A stretch of DNA of 61,498 bases from CAZFLM01 sp964519955 (GTDB lineage Bacteria; Armatimonadota; Chthonomonadetes; Chthonomonadales; CAJBBX01): assembly GCA_964519955.1 (NCBI GenBank), contig CAZFLM010000037.1, positions 1 through 61,498 on the forward strand, read 5' to 3'. Shown here piece by piece: positions 8,260 through 16,639 of this stretch. Within the stretch, counting starts at the first letter, position 1, and every line of letters starts with the position of its first letter. Below the pieces are notes generated by a model. That model was not told where the DNA came from, ran no database searches, and saw nothing but the letters and a program-made list of their open reading frames with translations. Position numbers and translations under genes: made by a program.

Positions 8260-9246
8260 CTACTTGCGCTGCCAGCGGTCCTTGGCCTCGATGATGCGCT
8301 TCGGCCCCTCGCCGTCGAGCCACTGCCGAGCGGACGCATCTCCACGCACGTAAGCATCCCAGAACGCGGTCGATAGGGCCAGAATCGCGCGGTGGTGGTT
8401 CGGGTTGCGCCGCGCCCGGTCGCCCGGCAGCGCCCCCTCCGTGAACGCCGAGTGCTCGGCGTCGAAGAGCACCACCTCGTACTTGCTTCCCGGCGGCAGC
8501 GCCGGATAGACCGCCTGCCTCGATTCCGCGCTCTGATCGCCGATCGGCGACACGTCGCGCGTGCCGGTCATCAGCATCCACGGAATGCCTACGCTCCCGA
8601 ACGCGCGCTCCCCCGCCCTCCCCTTCGGGCTGCTGGGGCTGAACGCGATGGCCGCCTTGATCCGCTTGTCTGTCAGCCTCTGCCCGGCAAGGCCGAAGCT
8701 CTCCCCACTCACCGCCTGCGTCGTCACCGCGCCGAACGAGTGCCCCGACATGCCGACGCGAGTCAGGTCCAGGCGCCCGTGCAGCGGGCTGGATGCGTCG
8801 CGATTCCATACCGCCAACTGGTCCAGCACGGCCGGCACATCCTTGGCGCGCAGCAGGAAGTTCTGGGCGGATGCGGCACCCTTCAGGTCCCCGTACCGCT
8901 CGCCGATCGGCTTCCCCTGCCACACGGACGTATCGCTGCCCGGGTGCTGCATGAAGACGGCCACGTAGCCGCGCGCCGCCCAGTGCTCGCCCAGGTAGGG
9001 ACACGTGGTGCGCGACCCGCCGAGCCCGTGGCTGAACAGGACGACGGGCGCGGGGGCAACGGCGGCAGGCAGATAGACGCGCACCGGGATCGTGCGAGAG
9101 CGGGCCGCGTCGCGCGCGTCGAGGTCGATGTGGCGTATGGTGATGTGGGCCGGCACGGCCAGCGGATCGTAGGGACTGGGCGGCACTGCGACGGCGGCCG
9201 AGGTGAAGGCGATGAGTATGGCAGCAAGGAGCGCGCGAGGCAGCAT
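8260..9246 (-). CDS. Exported alpha/beta hydrolase (PAF-acetylhydrolase / dienelactone hydrolase-like)
   Basis: This 328-residue protein has an N-terminal signal peptide (about 1-20, cleavage near AVA). The alpha/beta-hydrolase core has an oxyanion motif FSHGLGGS (71-78), the nucleophile elbow GHSFG with Ser170, an acidic candidate in GTRDVS and a histidine in FDAEHSAF. The layout resembles bacterial platelet-activating-factor acetylhydrolase-like esterases, which cut short acyl esters. The substrate is unknown. GGAGG precedes the ATG at 9246. Confidence 0.82.
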   Translation of the reverse strand: MLPRALLAAILIAFTSAAVAVPPSPYDPLAVPAHITIRHIDLDARDAARSRTIPVRVYLPAAVAPAPVVLFSHGLGGSRTTCPYLGEHWAARGYVAVFMQHPGSDTSVWQGKPIGERYGDLKGAASAQNFLLRAKDVPAVLDQLAVWNRDASSPLHGRLDLTRVGMSGHSFGAVTTQAVSGESFGLAGQRLTDKRIKAAIAFSPSSPKGRAGERAFGSVGIPWMLMTGTRDVSPIGDQSAESRQAVYPALPPGSKYEVVLFDAEHSAFTEGALPGDRARRNPNHHRAILALSTAFWDAYVRGDASARQWLDGEGPKRIIEAKDRWQRK

Positions 9247-9350
9247 GTCGGTTCCTCCTGGTCGGATGGGCGGCGTACGTTGGGCATACTGACGCGCGGA
9301 GGCCCGATCGGTTCAGCGGGCGCGGTGTGAGAAGGGTCGCAGGGGGCCGG

Positions 9351-9590
9351 CGAGGGGCGATCGCCGTTACGGCAGACCGCTCCCTCACGGTCGCGGCTCG
9401 GAACGTTGTGCGCGGAGAGACGACTGGCCGGGGCGACGGGGGGCACGCGCTCCATGACTGTCGCGCCTCGGAACGTTGTGCCGGGAGAGACGAACGTCCG
9501 TGAGCTGCGAGTCTGGTGCGTTCGACGAGGGGCGATCGCGGTTACGGCAGACCGCTCCCTCACGGACGCGGCTCGGAGCGTTGTGCGGGG
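9351..9590. repeat. Dispersed repeat D, three copies in the gap before GH16
   Basis: The 9247-9708 gap has no convincing gene. It contains two near-complete copies (9351-9422 and 9526-9590) and one partial copy (9455-9490) of a repeat around ACGGCAGACCGCTCCCTCAC followed by GGTCGCGGCTCGGAACGTTG. A fourth copy ends the window at 61445-61498. The element is palindromic in part (GACCG...CGGTC). Confidence 0.75.
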
Positions 9591-9708
9591 AGTGGGGTGG
9601 TGCGGGAGGCCGGATGCAGAGGAAGTCCGGCGCGTCCCGTGTAACAAGGGCCACATACAGGATGCGGGGGTCCGGAGGCCGCCGCCACGAATGCGAGGAG
9701 GAACGCAG

Positions 9709-10491
9709 ATGACGCTCGGCACGACGCTCGCCCTCGGTCTGGCGCTCGGCATTGCGGCGCTGGCAGCATCCACGGCGGACGCCCAGCAGGCGCCAAAGCG
9801 CAAGCTGGTCTGGTCGGAGGAGTTCAACAAGGCGGGCCGGCCAGACCCCAAGAAGTGGGACTACGAGGTCGGCTTCGTCCGCAACGGGGAGATGCAGTAC
9901 TACACGCGCGATCGGGCGGAGAACGCGCGCGTGGAGGGCGGGCACCTGACCATCGAGGCGCGCAAGGAGGCGTACAAGGATGCCAAGGTCACCTCGGCGA
10001 GCCTGACGACGCGGCAGAGCTGGACGTATGGCCGCATCGAGGTGCGCGCCAAGATCCCGACGGGGCGCGGCACCTGGCCTGCCATCTGGATGCTGGGCAC
10101 CAACATCAAGGACATCGGTTGGCCGTCGTGCGGCGAGATCGACATCATGGAGAACGTGGGGTACGAGCCGGACAACATCTACTGCACGGTGCACACGACG
10201 GGTGCGGACGGCAACCACACCTCCAAGGGCGAGCGGATCACGGCGCAGAAACCCTACGACGCGTTCCACGTCTACGCGGTCGACTGGGACGCCAAGCGCA
10301 TGGTGTTCACCTACGACGACAAGCAGGTCCTGGTGTACGAGAACGACGGCAAGAACCCCTGGCCGTTCGACAAGCCGCAGTACCTGATCCTGAATCTGGC
10401 GATCGGCGGGGCATGGGGCGGGCAGAAGGGCGTCGACGACGCGATCTTCCCGAGCCTGTACCAGATCGACTACGTGCGCGTGTATCAGTGA
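9709..10491 (+). CDS. Secreted GH16 endo-beta-glucanase/laminarinase-like enzyme
   Basis: This 260-residue secreted glycosidase has a signal peptide (about 1-25, ending STADA). The single GH16 domain has the catalytic motif EIDIME: Glu143 nucleophile, Asp145 and Glu148 acid/base. Other family features are YGRIEVRAKIPTGRGTWPAIWML and a C-terminal NLAIGGAWGG...YQIDYVRVYQ. The substrate is likely a beta-1,3- or mixed-linked glucan, though the GH16 subfamily is not resolved. GAGGAGGA 6 bases before the ATG fixes the start. It opens a run of exported carbohydrate-active genes. Confidence 0.94.
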   Translation: MTLGTTLALGLALGIAALAASTADAQQAPKRKLVWSEEFNKAGRPDPKKWDYEVGFVRNGEMQYYTRDRAENARVEGGHLTIEARKEAYKDAKVTSASLTTRQSWTYGRIEVRAKIPTGRGTWPAIWMLGTNIKDIGWPSCGEIDIMENVGYEPDNIYCTVHTTGADGNHTSKGERITAQKPYDAFHVYAVDWDAKRMVFTYDDKQVLVYENDGKNPWPFDKPQYLILNLAIGGAWGGQKGVDDAIFPSLYQIDYVRVYQ

Positions 10492-10648
10492 GATGCGACC
10501 GCGCGGTGGTCGTGCGCGGCGTCCCCTCTCCCGGCCTTCGGCCACCCTCTCCCGCAAGGGGCGAGGGCCGCTGAGGTGGCGTGTGCGAAGGGCCCTGGTC
10601 CGATGGCGCCAGAGGACCGGATGACGGGCCTGCGGCCGGGCGAGGGTC

Positions 10649-10780
10649 CCGGTGGTGTGAAACCACCGGCAGTGTGGCCTGCGGCTAGCCGTCCTCCGGA
10701 CGGGTGCAATGGGCGGCGCGTTCGGGTGGTGTGAAACCACCGGCAGTGGTGCCTGCGGCCGACCGTCCTCGCGGACGGGC
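10649..10780 (+). repeat. Two copies of dispersed two-hairpin repeat B
   Basis: Copies at 10649-10707 and 10725-10780 start with CCGGTGGT-loop-ACCACCGG or its shorter form. The core CCTGCGGC follows, then a second hairpin CCGTCC-tCGC-GGACGG. Further copies are at 16477-16536 and 29846-29905. The rest of 10492-11038 holds no gene I can support; at 10798 and 10862 are two short GTCATCCCG...GGATCT-like stretches. Confidence 0.8.
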
Positions 10781-11038
10781 CCGGGACGCCTTGGCCGTCA
10801 TCCCGTCAGGGGTCTCTTGTGAGAGTGGGCTGCCCCCAACGGATTCACCATGCCGTTGTGCCGTCATCCCGCAGGGATCTGTTTTTGACGCGCACCTCGC
10901 GCTCATGCACCCGTTTGCATGCTCAATGGTGAACGCAGTATATGACTGTCTGCTTTCGCCGTTAGGAGCGCACTGGACCCCGACGGAGGCAGACGCCTTG
11001 GTTCAAGGCCTGACCATTCCGAAAGGAGCCCCTGCCCC

Positions 11039-12511
11039 ATGCATCTCGTTGTTCACACGGTCACTGCGTTGGCCGCGCTCGCGCTGCTGCTCGGGCCTGC
11101 CGTGGCTGCCTCCGCCGACGGCGACGGGTGGGTCAGCCTGTTCGACGGGCGCTCGCTGCGCGGCTGGAAGGCCGCCGAGAACGCGAAGACGTTCCGCGTC
11201 GAGGATGGGTGCATCGTGGCGCACGGGCCGCGGGCGCACCTGTTCCACTCGGGCGACTTCCGCAACTTCGAGTTCGAGGCCGAGGCGTTGGCGAAGCCCG
11301 GAGCCAACTCGGGCATCTTCTTCCACACCGCATTCCAGAAGGAAGGCTGGCCGGAGCAGGGCTTCGAGGTGCAGATCTGCAACACGGAGCCGGAACACGA
11401 CGGCTACCTGGAGATGAAGAAGACCGGCAGCCTGTACGGCGTGCGCAACGTGTACACGCAGGTGGTGCGGGACAACGAGTGGTTCCGCGTGTCGATCAGC
11501 GTGCGGGCGAAGCGCGTGCAGGTGCGCATCGACGGCGCGCTGCTGGTGGACTACGTCGAGCCGGACATGCCCGGAGCGAGCCGCGGCAGGCGCCTGTCGC
11601 GCGGAGCGTTCGCGCTGCAGGGGCACGACGCCGGTAGCGAGGTCCGCTTCCGCAACCTGCGCGTGCGGCGCCTGCCGGACGACGTGGCGGACGACGCGAA
11701 GCCGGAGCCATTCGACGATGTGGCGAAGACGCTCCTGAAGCTGGGGGGCGACAACTTCCCGCTGGTCGACTTCCACACGCACCTGAAGGGCGGGCTGACG
11801 CTGGAGCAGACGCTCGACCACATGCGCAAGACGGGCATCAACCACGGCATCGCGGTGAACGGCGGCGTGGGATTCCCGATCACGAACGACGCGGGCATCG
11901 AGGCGTTCCGCCAGTCGATGAAGGGCGCGCCGTGCTTCATCGGGCTGCAGGCGGAGGGGCGCGAGTGGCCCACCCTCTTCTCGAAGGAGGCCATCGCCAA
12001 GTTCGACTACGTGTTCACCGACGCGATGACGATCGTCGACCACCGCGGCAAGCGCGCACGGTTGTGGATGAAGGACGAGGTGGACATCCCGGACAAGCAG
12101 GCGTTCATGGACCACCTGGTCGACACCATCTTGGGCATCCTGGACAACGAGCCGGTGGACATCTACGCGAACGCGACCTACCTGCCGGAGGTGATCGCGA
12201 GGGAGTACGACGCGCTCTGGACGCCGGAGCGGATGGACCGGGTGATCGCGGCGGCGGTGCGCAACGGTGTGGCCATCGAGATCAGCGCCGGGCTGCGCAT
12301 CCCGAGCCTCGCCTTCCTGAAGCGCGCCAAGGCCGCCGGGGTGAAGTTCACGCTCGGCACGAACAACGGCGACCCGAACCTGGGCCGGCTCGAGTACGCG
12401 CTGAGGATGGTCGAGGAGTTGGGCCTCACCTGGCAGGACATGTGGATGCCGAAGCCCGACGGCCGGAAGCCGGTGCAGGTGCGCGCGCGGAAGGCGGGTG
12501 GGACGCGATGA
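11039..12511 (+). CDS. Exported DUF1080 domain fused to a PHP-like domain
   Basis: This 490-residue protein has a signal peptide (about 1-26). A DUF1080 / 3-keto-disaccharide-hydrolase-type beta-sandwich follows (about 30-212: WVSLFDGRSLRGWKA, SGIFFHTAFQ, GFEVQICN). The second domain (about 235-480) has D244-F-H246-T-H248, then GINHGIAVNGGVG, DIYANATYLPE and FTLGTNN, resembling a PHP or amidohydrolase-type metal site. The usual DUF1080 protein ends after the first domain. AAAGGAG lies about 11 bases before the ATG. The next gene starts within its stop codon. It probably acts in sugar catabolism outside the cytoplasm; the reaction is unknown. Confidence 0.83.
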   Translation: MHLVVHTVTALAALALLLGPAVAASADGDGWVSLFDGRSLRGWKAAENAKTFRVEDGCIVAHGPRAHLFHSGDFRNFEFEAEALAKPGANSGIFFHTAFQKEGWPEQGFEVQICNTEPEHDGYLEMKKTGSLYGVRNVYTQVVRDNEWFRVSISVRAKRVQVRIDGALLVDYVEPDMPGASRGRRLSRGAFALQGHDAGSEVRFRNLRVRRLPDDVADDAKPEPFDDVAKTLLKLGGDNFPLVDFHTHLKGGLTLEQTLDHMRKTGINHGIAVNGGVGFPITNDAGIEAFRQSMKGAPCFIGLQAEGREWPTLFSKEAIAKFDYVFTDAMTIVDHRGKRARLWMKDEVDIPDKQAFMDHLVDTILGILDNEPVDIYANATYLPEVIAREYDALWTPERMDRVIAAAVRNGVAIEISAGLRIPSLAFLKRAKAAGVKFTLGTNNGDPNLGRLEYALRMVEELGLTWQDMWMPKPDGRKPVQVRARKAGGTR

Positions 12512-13596
12512 GGCTGCTGGCATGGTGCGCGGCGTGGCTGCTGCTGGCGCCAATGGCTTCGGCGGCGCCGACGGTGCGGGAGTGCGGCGCAAAGGGCGAT
12601 GGGAAGGCCAACGATACAGCGGCATTCGCAAGGGCCCTGGCGCAGGGGCTCGACGTCACCATCCCACCAGGGCGCTACCGCGTGGGGCCCCTTACTTTGC
12701 CCACGAACTGCCGGCTCCGGGGCGTGGGGCCTAGCAGCGTGCTGCTGCCGGCGACGCCCGGCCAGACCGTACTGCGCCTCAGCGCTGGGTGCACTGTGGC
12801 GGACCTGCGCATGGAGGGTGGCGGAAGTGCTGCGCCGGCCATCTACGGCGTCTGGAAGGACGGGCGCTACCTCGAAGACTGCCGGGTCGAGCACGTGGTG
12901 ATCGCGGACTTCAAGGCGTTCGGTATCAACCTGGACCACGCCGCGCGCACCACCATCGCGGAGTGCGACATCGAGCAAGTCACTCGGGCCATCGAGCTGG
13001 ACTTCTGCCGGGAGATCCGCGTCGTCGGCAACCGGGTGCGGAACTGCTCCGAGCACGGCATCCAGTTCTGGGGCAACTGGCAATACGAGCAGCAGGTCTC
13101 TTCGGACCTGACCTTCGTCGGGAACCACGTGACGGACGGGGGCGGCGGGGCTATCTGGGGCACGGGGGCACGCCGCGTGGTGATGTCCGCCAACACCGTG
13201 GTTCGCTGCAAGGATGTCGGGCTGGACCTGGAGTGGTGCGGCGACAGCAGCATCACCGGCAACGCGGTCACCGGCGCGCTGAACGCGGGCATCTCGTGCT
13301 TCTGCTCCTGCGACAACGTGACGATCACCGGCAACAGCGTCGTGGTGACCCCGCAAGCGGGCGGTCTGAACTACGGCATCTGGCTGACCGACACGAACCG
13401 CAAGGCGTTCAAGGGCGACACCGGGCACCAGTGCATCGCCATCACCGGGAACAGCATCCGGTGCGAGGGGAGCATGCCACAGTCCGGCATCTGGATATCG
13501 GACGAGGTAGAGAACGTGGTCGTGGCCGCCAACGTGCTCCGCGGGTGTGTCGAGCGCCTGCCGAAGGGCCGGCCCGCGGCGCCTCCTGCGCCGTAG
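12508..13596 (+). CDS. Exported pectate-lyase-type right-handed beta-helix protein
   Basis: This 362-residue protein has a signal peptide (about 1-19). The opening strand VRECGAKGDGKANDTAAFARAL is typical of the pectate lyase 3 / periplasmic copper-binding beta-helix group. Repeated coils of the form (I/V)xGNxVxxC follow (for example NRVRNCSEHGI, NTVVRCKDVGLDL, NAVTGALNAGI). It is rich in Cys and lacks a clear catalytic motif, so lyase, hydrolase or epimerase activity cannot be told apart. Its ATG overlaps the TGA of the DUF1080-PHP gene (ATGA), so the two are made together. Confidence 0.85.
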   Translation: MRLLAWCAAWLLLAPMASAAPTVRECGAKGDGKANDTAAFARALAQGLDVTIPPGRYRVGPLTLPTNCRLRGVGPSSVLLPATPGQTVLRLSAGCTVADLRMEGGGSAAPAIYGVWKDGRYLEDCRVEHVVIADFKAFGINLDHAARTTIAECDIEQVTRAIELDFCREIRVVGNRVRNCSEHGIQFWGNWQYEQQVSSDLTFVGNHVTDGGGGAIWGTGARRVVMSANTVVRCKDVGLDLEWCGDSSITGNAVTGALNAGISCFCSCDNVTITGNSVVVTPQAGGLNYGIWLTDTNRKAFKGDTGHQCIAITGNSIRCEGSMPQSGIWISDEVENVVVAANVLRGCVERLPKGRPAAPPAP

Positions 13597-13617
13597 ACGC
13601 TTCGACCCCGGAGGCTG

Positions 13618-13652
13618 TGCCGGACGGGCAGGGACGCCCGTCCCACCACGGC
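13618..13652 (+). repeat. Dispersed repeat A copy
   Basis: GGACGGGCAGGGACGCCCGT then CCCACCACGG lies between the beta-helix gene and the UroD-like gene. It is the same family as at 7771. Confidence 0.7.
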
Positions 13653-13670
13653 ATTGGCGCGCCACTGGAA

Positions 13671-14660
13671 ATGGACAGAGGGATGACACCTCGCGAGGTC
13701 ATACGACGGAACCTGGAGGGCGCCGGGCCAGCGCGCATTGGGATGGACTTCAGCGGCGGGCGGTGGCGCGACCTCGTCGGGGCGGGCATCGGGCCATCGG
13801 CAGTGTGGCGGGAGCGCCGGTGGGTCGAGGGCCAGTTCGAGTACCACGACGACGAGTGGGGCAACGTGTGGCACCGCATCGTGGGGATGTCGGCAGGCGG
13901 CGAGATCTTCCGCCCCGCTCTCGAGGACTGGAGCGAGCTGGACACGTGGACGCCGCCCGACCTGGCGAACGAGGCGCGGTTCGAGCACGCGCGGGCCGTG
14001 TTCGCGGCCGACGGCGAGCACTTCCGCGTCGGCTGGCTGCCGGGCTTCCCGTTCGCCCTCTGCCGCTACCTGCGCAAGATGGAGGTCTACTTCGCGGACC
14101 TCTACACGGAGCCCGAGCGCATCGCCGCGCTGCACGGCATCGTCACCGACGTGCTGGAGCGGATGATCGTGCGCTACGCGGAGGCCGGGGCGGACGGCGT
14201 GATGTTCTGCGAGGACTGGGGCGTGCAGAACCGCATGCTCATCAGCCCGAGGATGTGGCGCGAGGTCTACAAGCCCCTGTTCGCGCGTCTCTGCGGGGCG
14301 GCACGGTCGCGCGGGGTGCACGTGCTGATGCACTCGTGCGGCTGGATCTGGGAGATCATGGACGACCTGGCCGAGGTGGGCGTGAGCGCGCTGCAGCTCG
14401 ACCAGCCGGCGCTGTACGGGCTGGAGGCGCTGGCGGAGAAGCTGAGTGGCGATAGGCTGTGCCTGTATTCGCCGGTGGACATTCAGGCGACGATGCCGAC
14501 CGGCGACATTCCGCGTATCCGGGCGGAGGCTGCGCGGATGGTGGAGCTATTCGAGGGCCGGTTCATCGCGAAGAACTACGGCGACCTGCACGGCATCGGA
14601 GTCGAGCCTGAGTGGGACCAGGCCGCGTACGAGGAGTTCGAGCGGGCCGCGCGGGAGTAG
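13671..14660 (+). CDS. UroD-superfamily protein (methyltransferase-like), first of two
   Basis: This cytosolic protein of about 329 residues has the uroporphyrinogen decarboxylase fold. Motifs are YAEAGADGVMFCEDWGVQNRMLISP, VLMHSCGWIWEIM and ALQLDQP. It does not show the N-terminal Arg-rich substrate motif of true HemE. It resembles MtaA/CmuA-type relatives that move methyl groups between corrinoid proteins and cofactors. Such genes are common beside sugar catabolic clusters in related bacteria. The ATG at 13671 or the one at 13683 may be the start; neither has a strong ribosome site. A role in methylated-glycan breakdown is inference from neighbours. Confidence 0.78.
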   Translation: MDRGMTPREVIRRNLEGAGPARIGMDFSGGRWRDLVGAGIGPSAVWRERRWVEGQFEYHDDEWGNVWHRIVGMSAGGEIFRPALEDWSELDTWTPPDLANEARFEHARAVFAADGEHFRVGWLPGFPFALCRYLRKMEVYFADLYTEPERIAALHGIVTDVLERMIVRYAEAGADGVMFCEDWGVQNRMLISPRMWREVYKPLFARLCGAARSRGVHVLMHSCGWIWEIMDDLAEVGVSALQLDQPALYGLEALAEKLSGDRLCLYSPVDIQATMPTGDIPRIRAEAARMVELFEGRFIAKNYGDLHGIGVEPEWDQAAYEEFERAARE

Positions 14661-14661
14661 T

Positions 14662-14930
14662 GCTGGGCGGGCAGGGACGCCCCCCAACGGAGCGTTGTGC
14701 CGGGCGAAGAGCCCGGCGGGGGTGGCACCTGGCGGGCAGGGACGCCCGCCCCACNNNNNNNNNNNNNNNNNNNNNNNNNNNNNNNNNNNNNNNNNNNNNN
14801 NNNNNNNNNNNNNNNNNNNNNNNNNNNNNNNNNNNNNNNNNNNNNNNNNNNNNNGGCGGGGGTGGCACCTGGCGGGCAGGGACGCCCGCCCCACCACGAC
14901 GTTGTACCGGGCGGGCAGGGACGGACGCCC
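14662..14930 (+). repeat. Array of repeat A copies broken by an assembly gap
   Basis: The 14661-14987 gap has no gene. It has copies of GGCGGGCAGGGACGCCC at 14667, 14731, 14871 and, slightly changed, near 14910. The 40 bases before the N-run (14715-14754) are identical to the 40 bases after it (14855-14894). Confidence 0.85.
14755..14854. other. Assembly gap (100 N)
   Basis: Exactly 100 undetermined bases, the usual placeholder for a gap of unknown size, sit between identical repeat copies. The true distance between the UroD-like and Gfo/Idh genes is therefore unknown, and a small gene could be missing. Confidence 0.98.
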
Positions 14931-14987
14931 CTGGAGGGTCGGGCTCCGTGCCGACCGATCGTTAGGCGGAACGAGGAGGATGGAAGC

Positions 14988-15887
14988 ATGGCAGAGCCGA
15001 TGCGGGTTGCGTTGATTGGGCTGGACACCAGCCATACCATGGCGTACGCGGAGATCATGAATTCGCCGGACGTTGCGCCGGAACGGAAGGTGGAGGGGCT
15101 GCAGGCGGTGTCGTGCCTGCGGTTCGAAACGCCGTTCCAGTCGGAGCCGGACCTGGACAAGCGTCAGGCGCAGGTCGAGGCGTGGGGCATCCCGGTTACG
15201 CTGGACTTCGACGCGGCCGTGGCGGACTGCGACGCGATCATGCTGGAGATCAACGATCCGGCGTACCACCTGGACTACTTCCAGCGCGTGGCGGGGCTCG
15301 GGAAGCCGGTGTTCGTCGACAAGCCGCTCTGCGCGACCATCGCGGAGGCGCGGGAGATGCTGGCGATCGCGAGAGCGAGCGGGACGACCGTGATGGCGTG
15401 CTCGCCGGTGCGCAGCAGCCCTGCCTTGCTGGAGGCCGTGACGGCGATGCCGGAGCCCCAGAACGTGAACGTATACGGCGTGCTGGGCTCGGCCCCGGCG
15501 GGAAGCTCCATCGTCTGGTACGGGTGCCACACCGCCGAGTTGACGCAGCGGATGATGGGCAGCGGCGCGACGCGGGTGAGCGCGGTGGAGAGCACGCTGG
15601 GCTGCATCGCGGCGGTCGACTACGCGGATGGTAGGCAGGCGGTGATGGAGTTCGGGCGCCCGTTCAACTCGTTCGGCGGACGGCTGCAGAAGGGCGGCGA
15701 GATCGTCACGTACCAGGTGAACCTCGGCGCGCCGTTCTACCCGGACGCGCTGAAGGAGGTCCGCGCCTTCTTCCGCGACGGCGTGAACGTGTCGCCGGTG
15801 AAGACCGCGTTCGAGGTGATGGCGCTGCTGGACGGCGTCGAGCGCTCGCTGGCGGCGGGCAAGCCGGTGGCGGTGGAGACGACGTAG
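14988..15887 (+). CDS. Gfo/Idh/MocA-family oxidoreductase, first of two
   Basis: This 299-residue cytosolic NAD(P)-dependent dehydrogenase-type protein has a Rossmann start VALIGLDTSHT, in which the usual GxGxxG is replaced by GLDTSH. The family EKP motif reads VFVDKPLCATIAEAREM. A C-terminal alpha/beta domain follows. It is shorter than the usual 340-400 residues. The altered glycine loop means cofactor use is uncertain. GAGGAGG lies 8 bases before the ATG. It is downstream of the UroD-like gene but across the assembly gap. Confidence 0.82.
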   Translation: MAEPMRVALIGLDTSHTMAYAEIMNSPDVAPERKVEGLQAVSCLRFETPFQSEPDLDKRQAQVEAWGIPVTLDFDAAVADCDAIMLEINDPAYHLDYFQRVAGLGKPVFVDKPLCATIAEAREMLAIARASGTTVMACSPVRSSPALLEAVTAMPEPQNVNVYGVLGSAPAGSSIVWYGCHTAELTQRMMGSGATRVSAVESTLGCIAAVDYADGRQAVMEFGRPFNSFGGRLQKGGEIVTYQVNLGAPFYPDALKEVRAFFRDGVNVSPVKTAFEVMALLDGVERSLAAGKPVAVETT

Positions 15888-15903
15888 GCGGGCGCGGGAG
15901 GCC

Positions 15904-15984
15904 AACGCTTGGCCGCAGGCACGCGCCGGGAGATGAATCACCCGGCTGGAGGGTCTGCGGCCAAGCGCCCTCCGGGCGCGCGTC
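15904..15984. repeat. Dispersed two-hairpin repeat C, copy 1
   Basis: GCCGGGAGATGAATCACCCGG forms hairpin 1 (CCGGG...CCCGG). GGGTCTGCGGCC and AAGCGCCCTCCGGGCGCG (hairpin 2) follow. CGCTTGGCCGCAGG at 15906 is the reverse complement of the core, giving a longer outer stem. Confidence 0.8.
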
Positions 15985-15988
15985 GCCG

Positions 15989-16393
15989 TCAGCCACGCTT
16001 CCACGTCTCCAGGATGTAGCGCGCGATCGCCTCAGGTTCGAGCGTGTTCTGGACGTAGCAGGTCACTGCGCCATCGTAGGATCGGAAGCACTCGACCCGA
16101 TCAACGGGCGGGCAGACCATGACCAGCTTCAGCCCGAGTGCGCCGCGGCCCTCCATATAGGGATGCAGGAAGCGCAGGTATTGCTCGCCGCCGTCGTTGC
16201 CCTGGCCGGCAACCAGGAGGTAGTCAGCCACGATTACCGAACCATACCGCAGCTTCGGCATCGCGACCAGACACTCATCCACAGTGCGGACCACTGACGG
16301 CTCGAGCCCTGAGCGCTCAAGATCGCCAAGGATCAGCGCCTCGTACGGGATGGCACTCGCGGCCGCAACGATCAAGACCTGGCCCCGCTCCAT
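15989..16393 (-). CDS. Small receiver-like protein of uncertain function
   Basis: This 134-residue cytosolic protein has the alternating strand/helix pattern of a CheY-like receiver (VLIVAAASAIPYEALILGDLERS, VVRTVDECLVAMPK, SVIVADYLLVAG, LKLVMVCPPVD). The acidic pair after strand 1 is missing and the central Asp is ambiguous, so phosphorylation is doubtful. It may be a degenerate receiver or another small Rossmann-like protein. The gene stands alone between repeat C elements. Confidence 0.55.
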   Translation of the reverse strand: MERGQVLIVAAASAIPYEALILGDLERSGLEPSVVRTVDECLVAMPKLRYGSVIVADYLLVAGQGNDGGEQYLRFLHPYMEGRGALGLKLVMVCPPVDRVECFRSYDGAVTCYVQNTLEPEAIARYILETWKRG

Positions 16394-16426
16394 GGCAGCC
16401 TCCTGGCCACGCGTTCGGCCTCGGCG

Positions 16427-16620
16427 CCGCCGGGAGATGAATCACCCGGCGGTGGGCCTGCGGCCAAGCGCGCGGCCCGGTGGTATGAAACCACCGGCAG
16501 CATGGCCTGCGGCCGACCGTCCTCGCGGACGGGTGCGTCCGGCGATAGGTTGGTCCGCCGCGCCGCCGGGAGATGAATCACCCGGCTGGAGGGCCTGCGG
16601 CCAAGCGCCCTCCGGGCGCG
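16427..16620. repeat. Cluster of repeat C, B and C elements
   Basis: Repeat C is at 16427-16470, repeat B at 16477-16536 and repeat C again at 16561-16620, back to back. All share hairpin - GGCCTGCGGCC core - hairpin. They fill the space between the receiver-like gene and mqnD. Confidence 0.8.
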
Positions 16621-16639
16621 ACGTCTCCTCACGCAGCCC

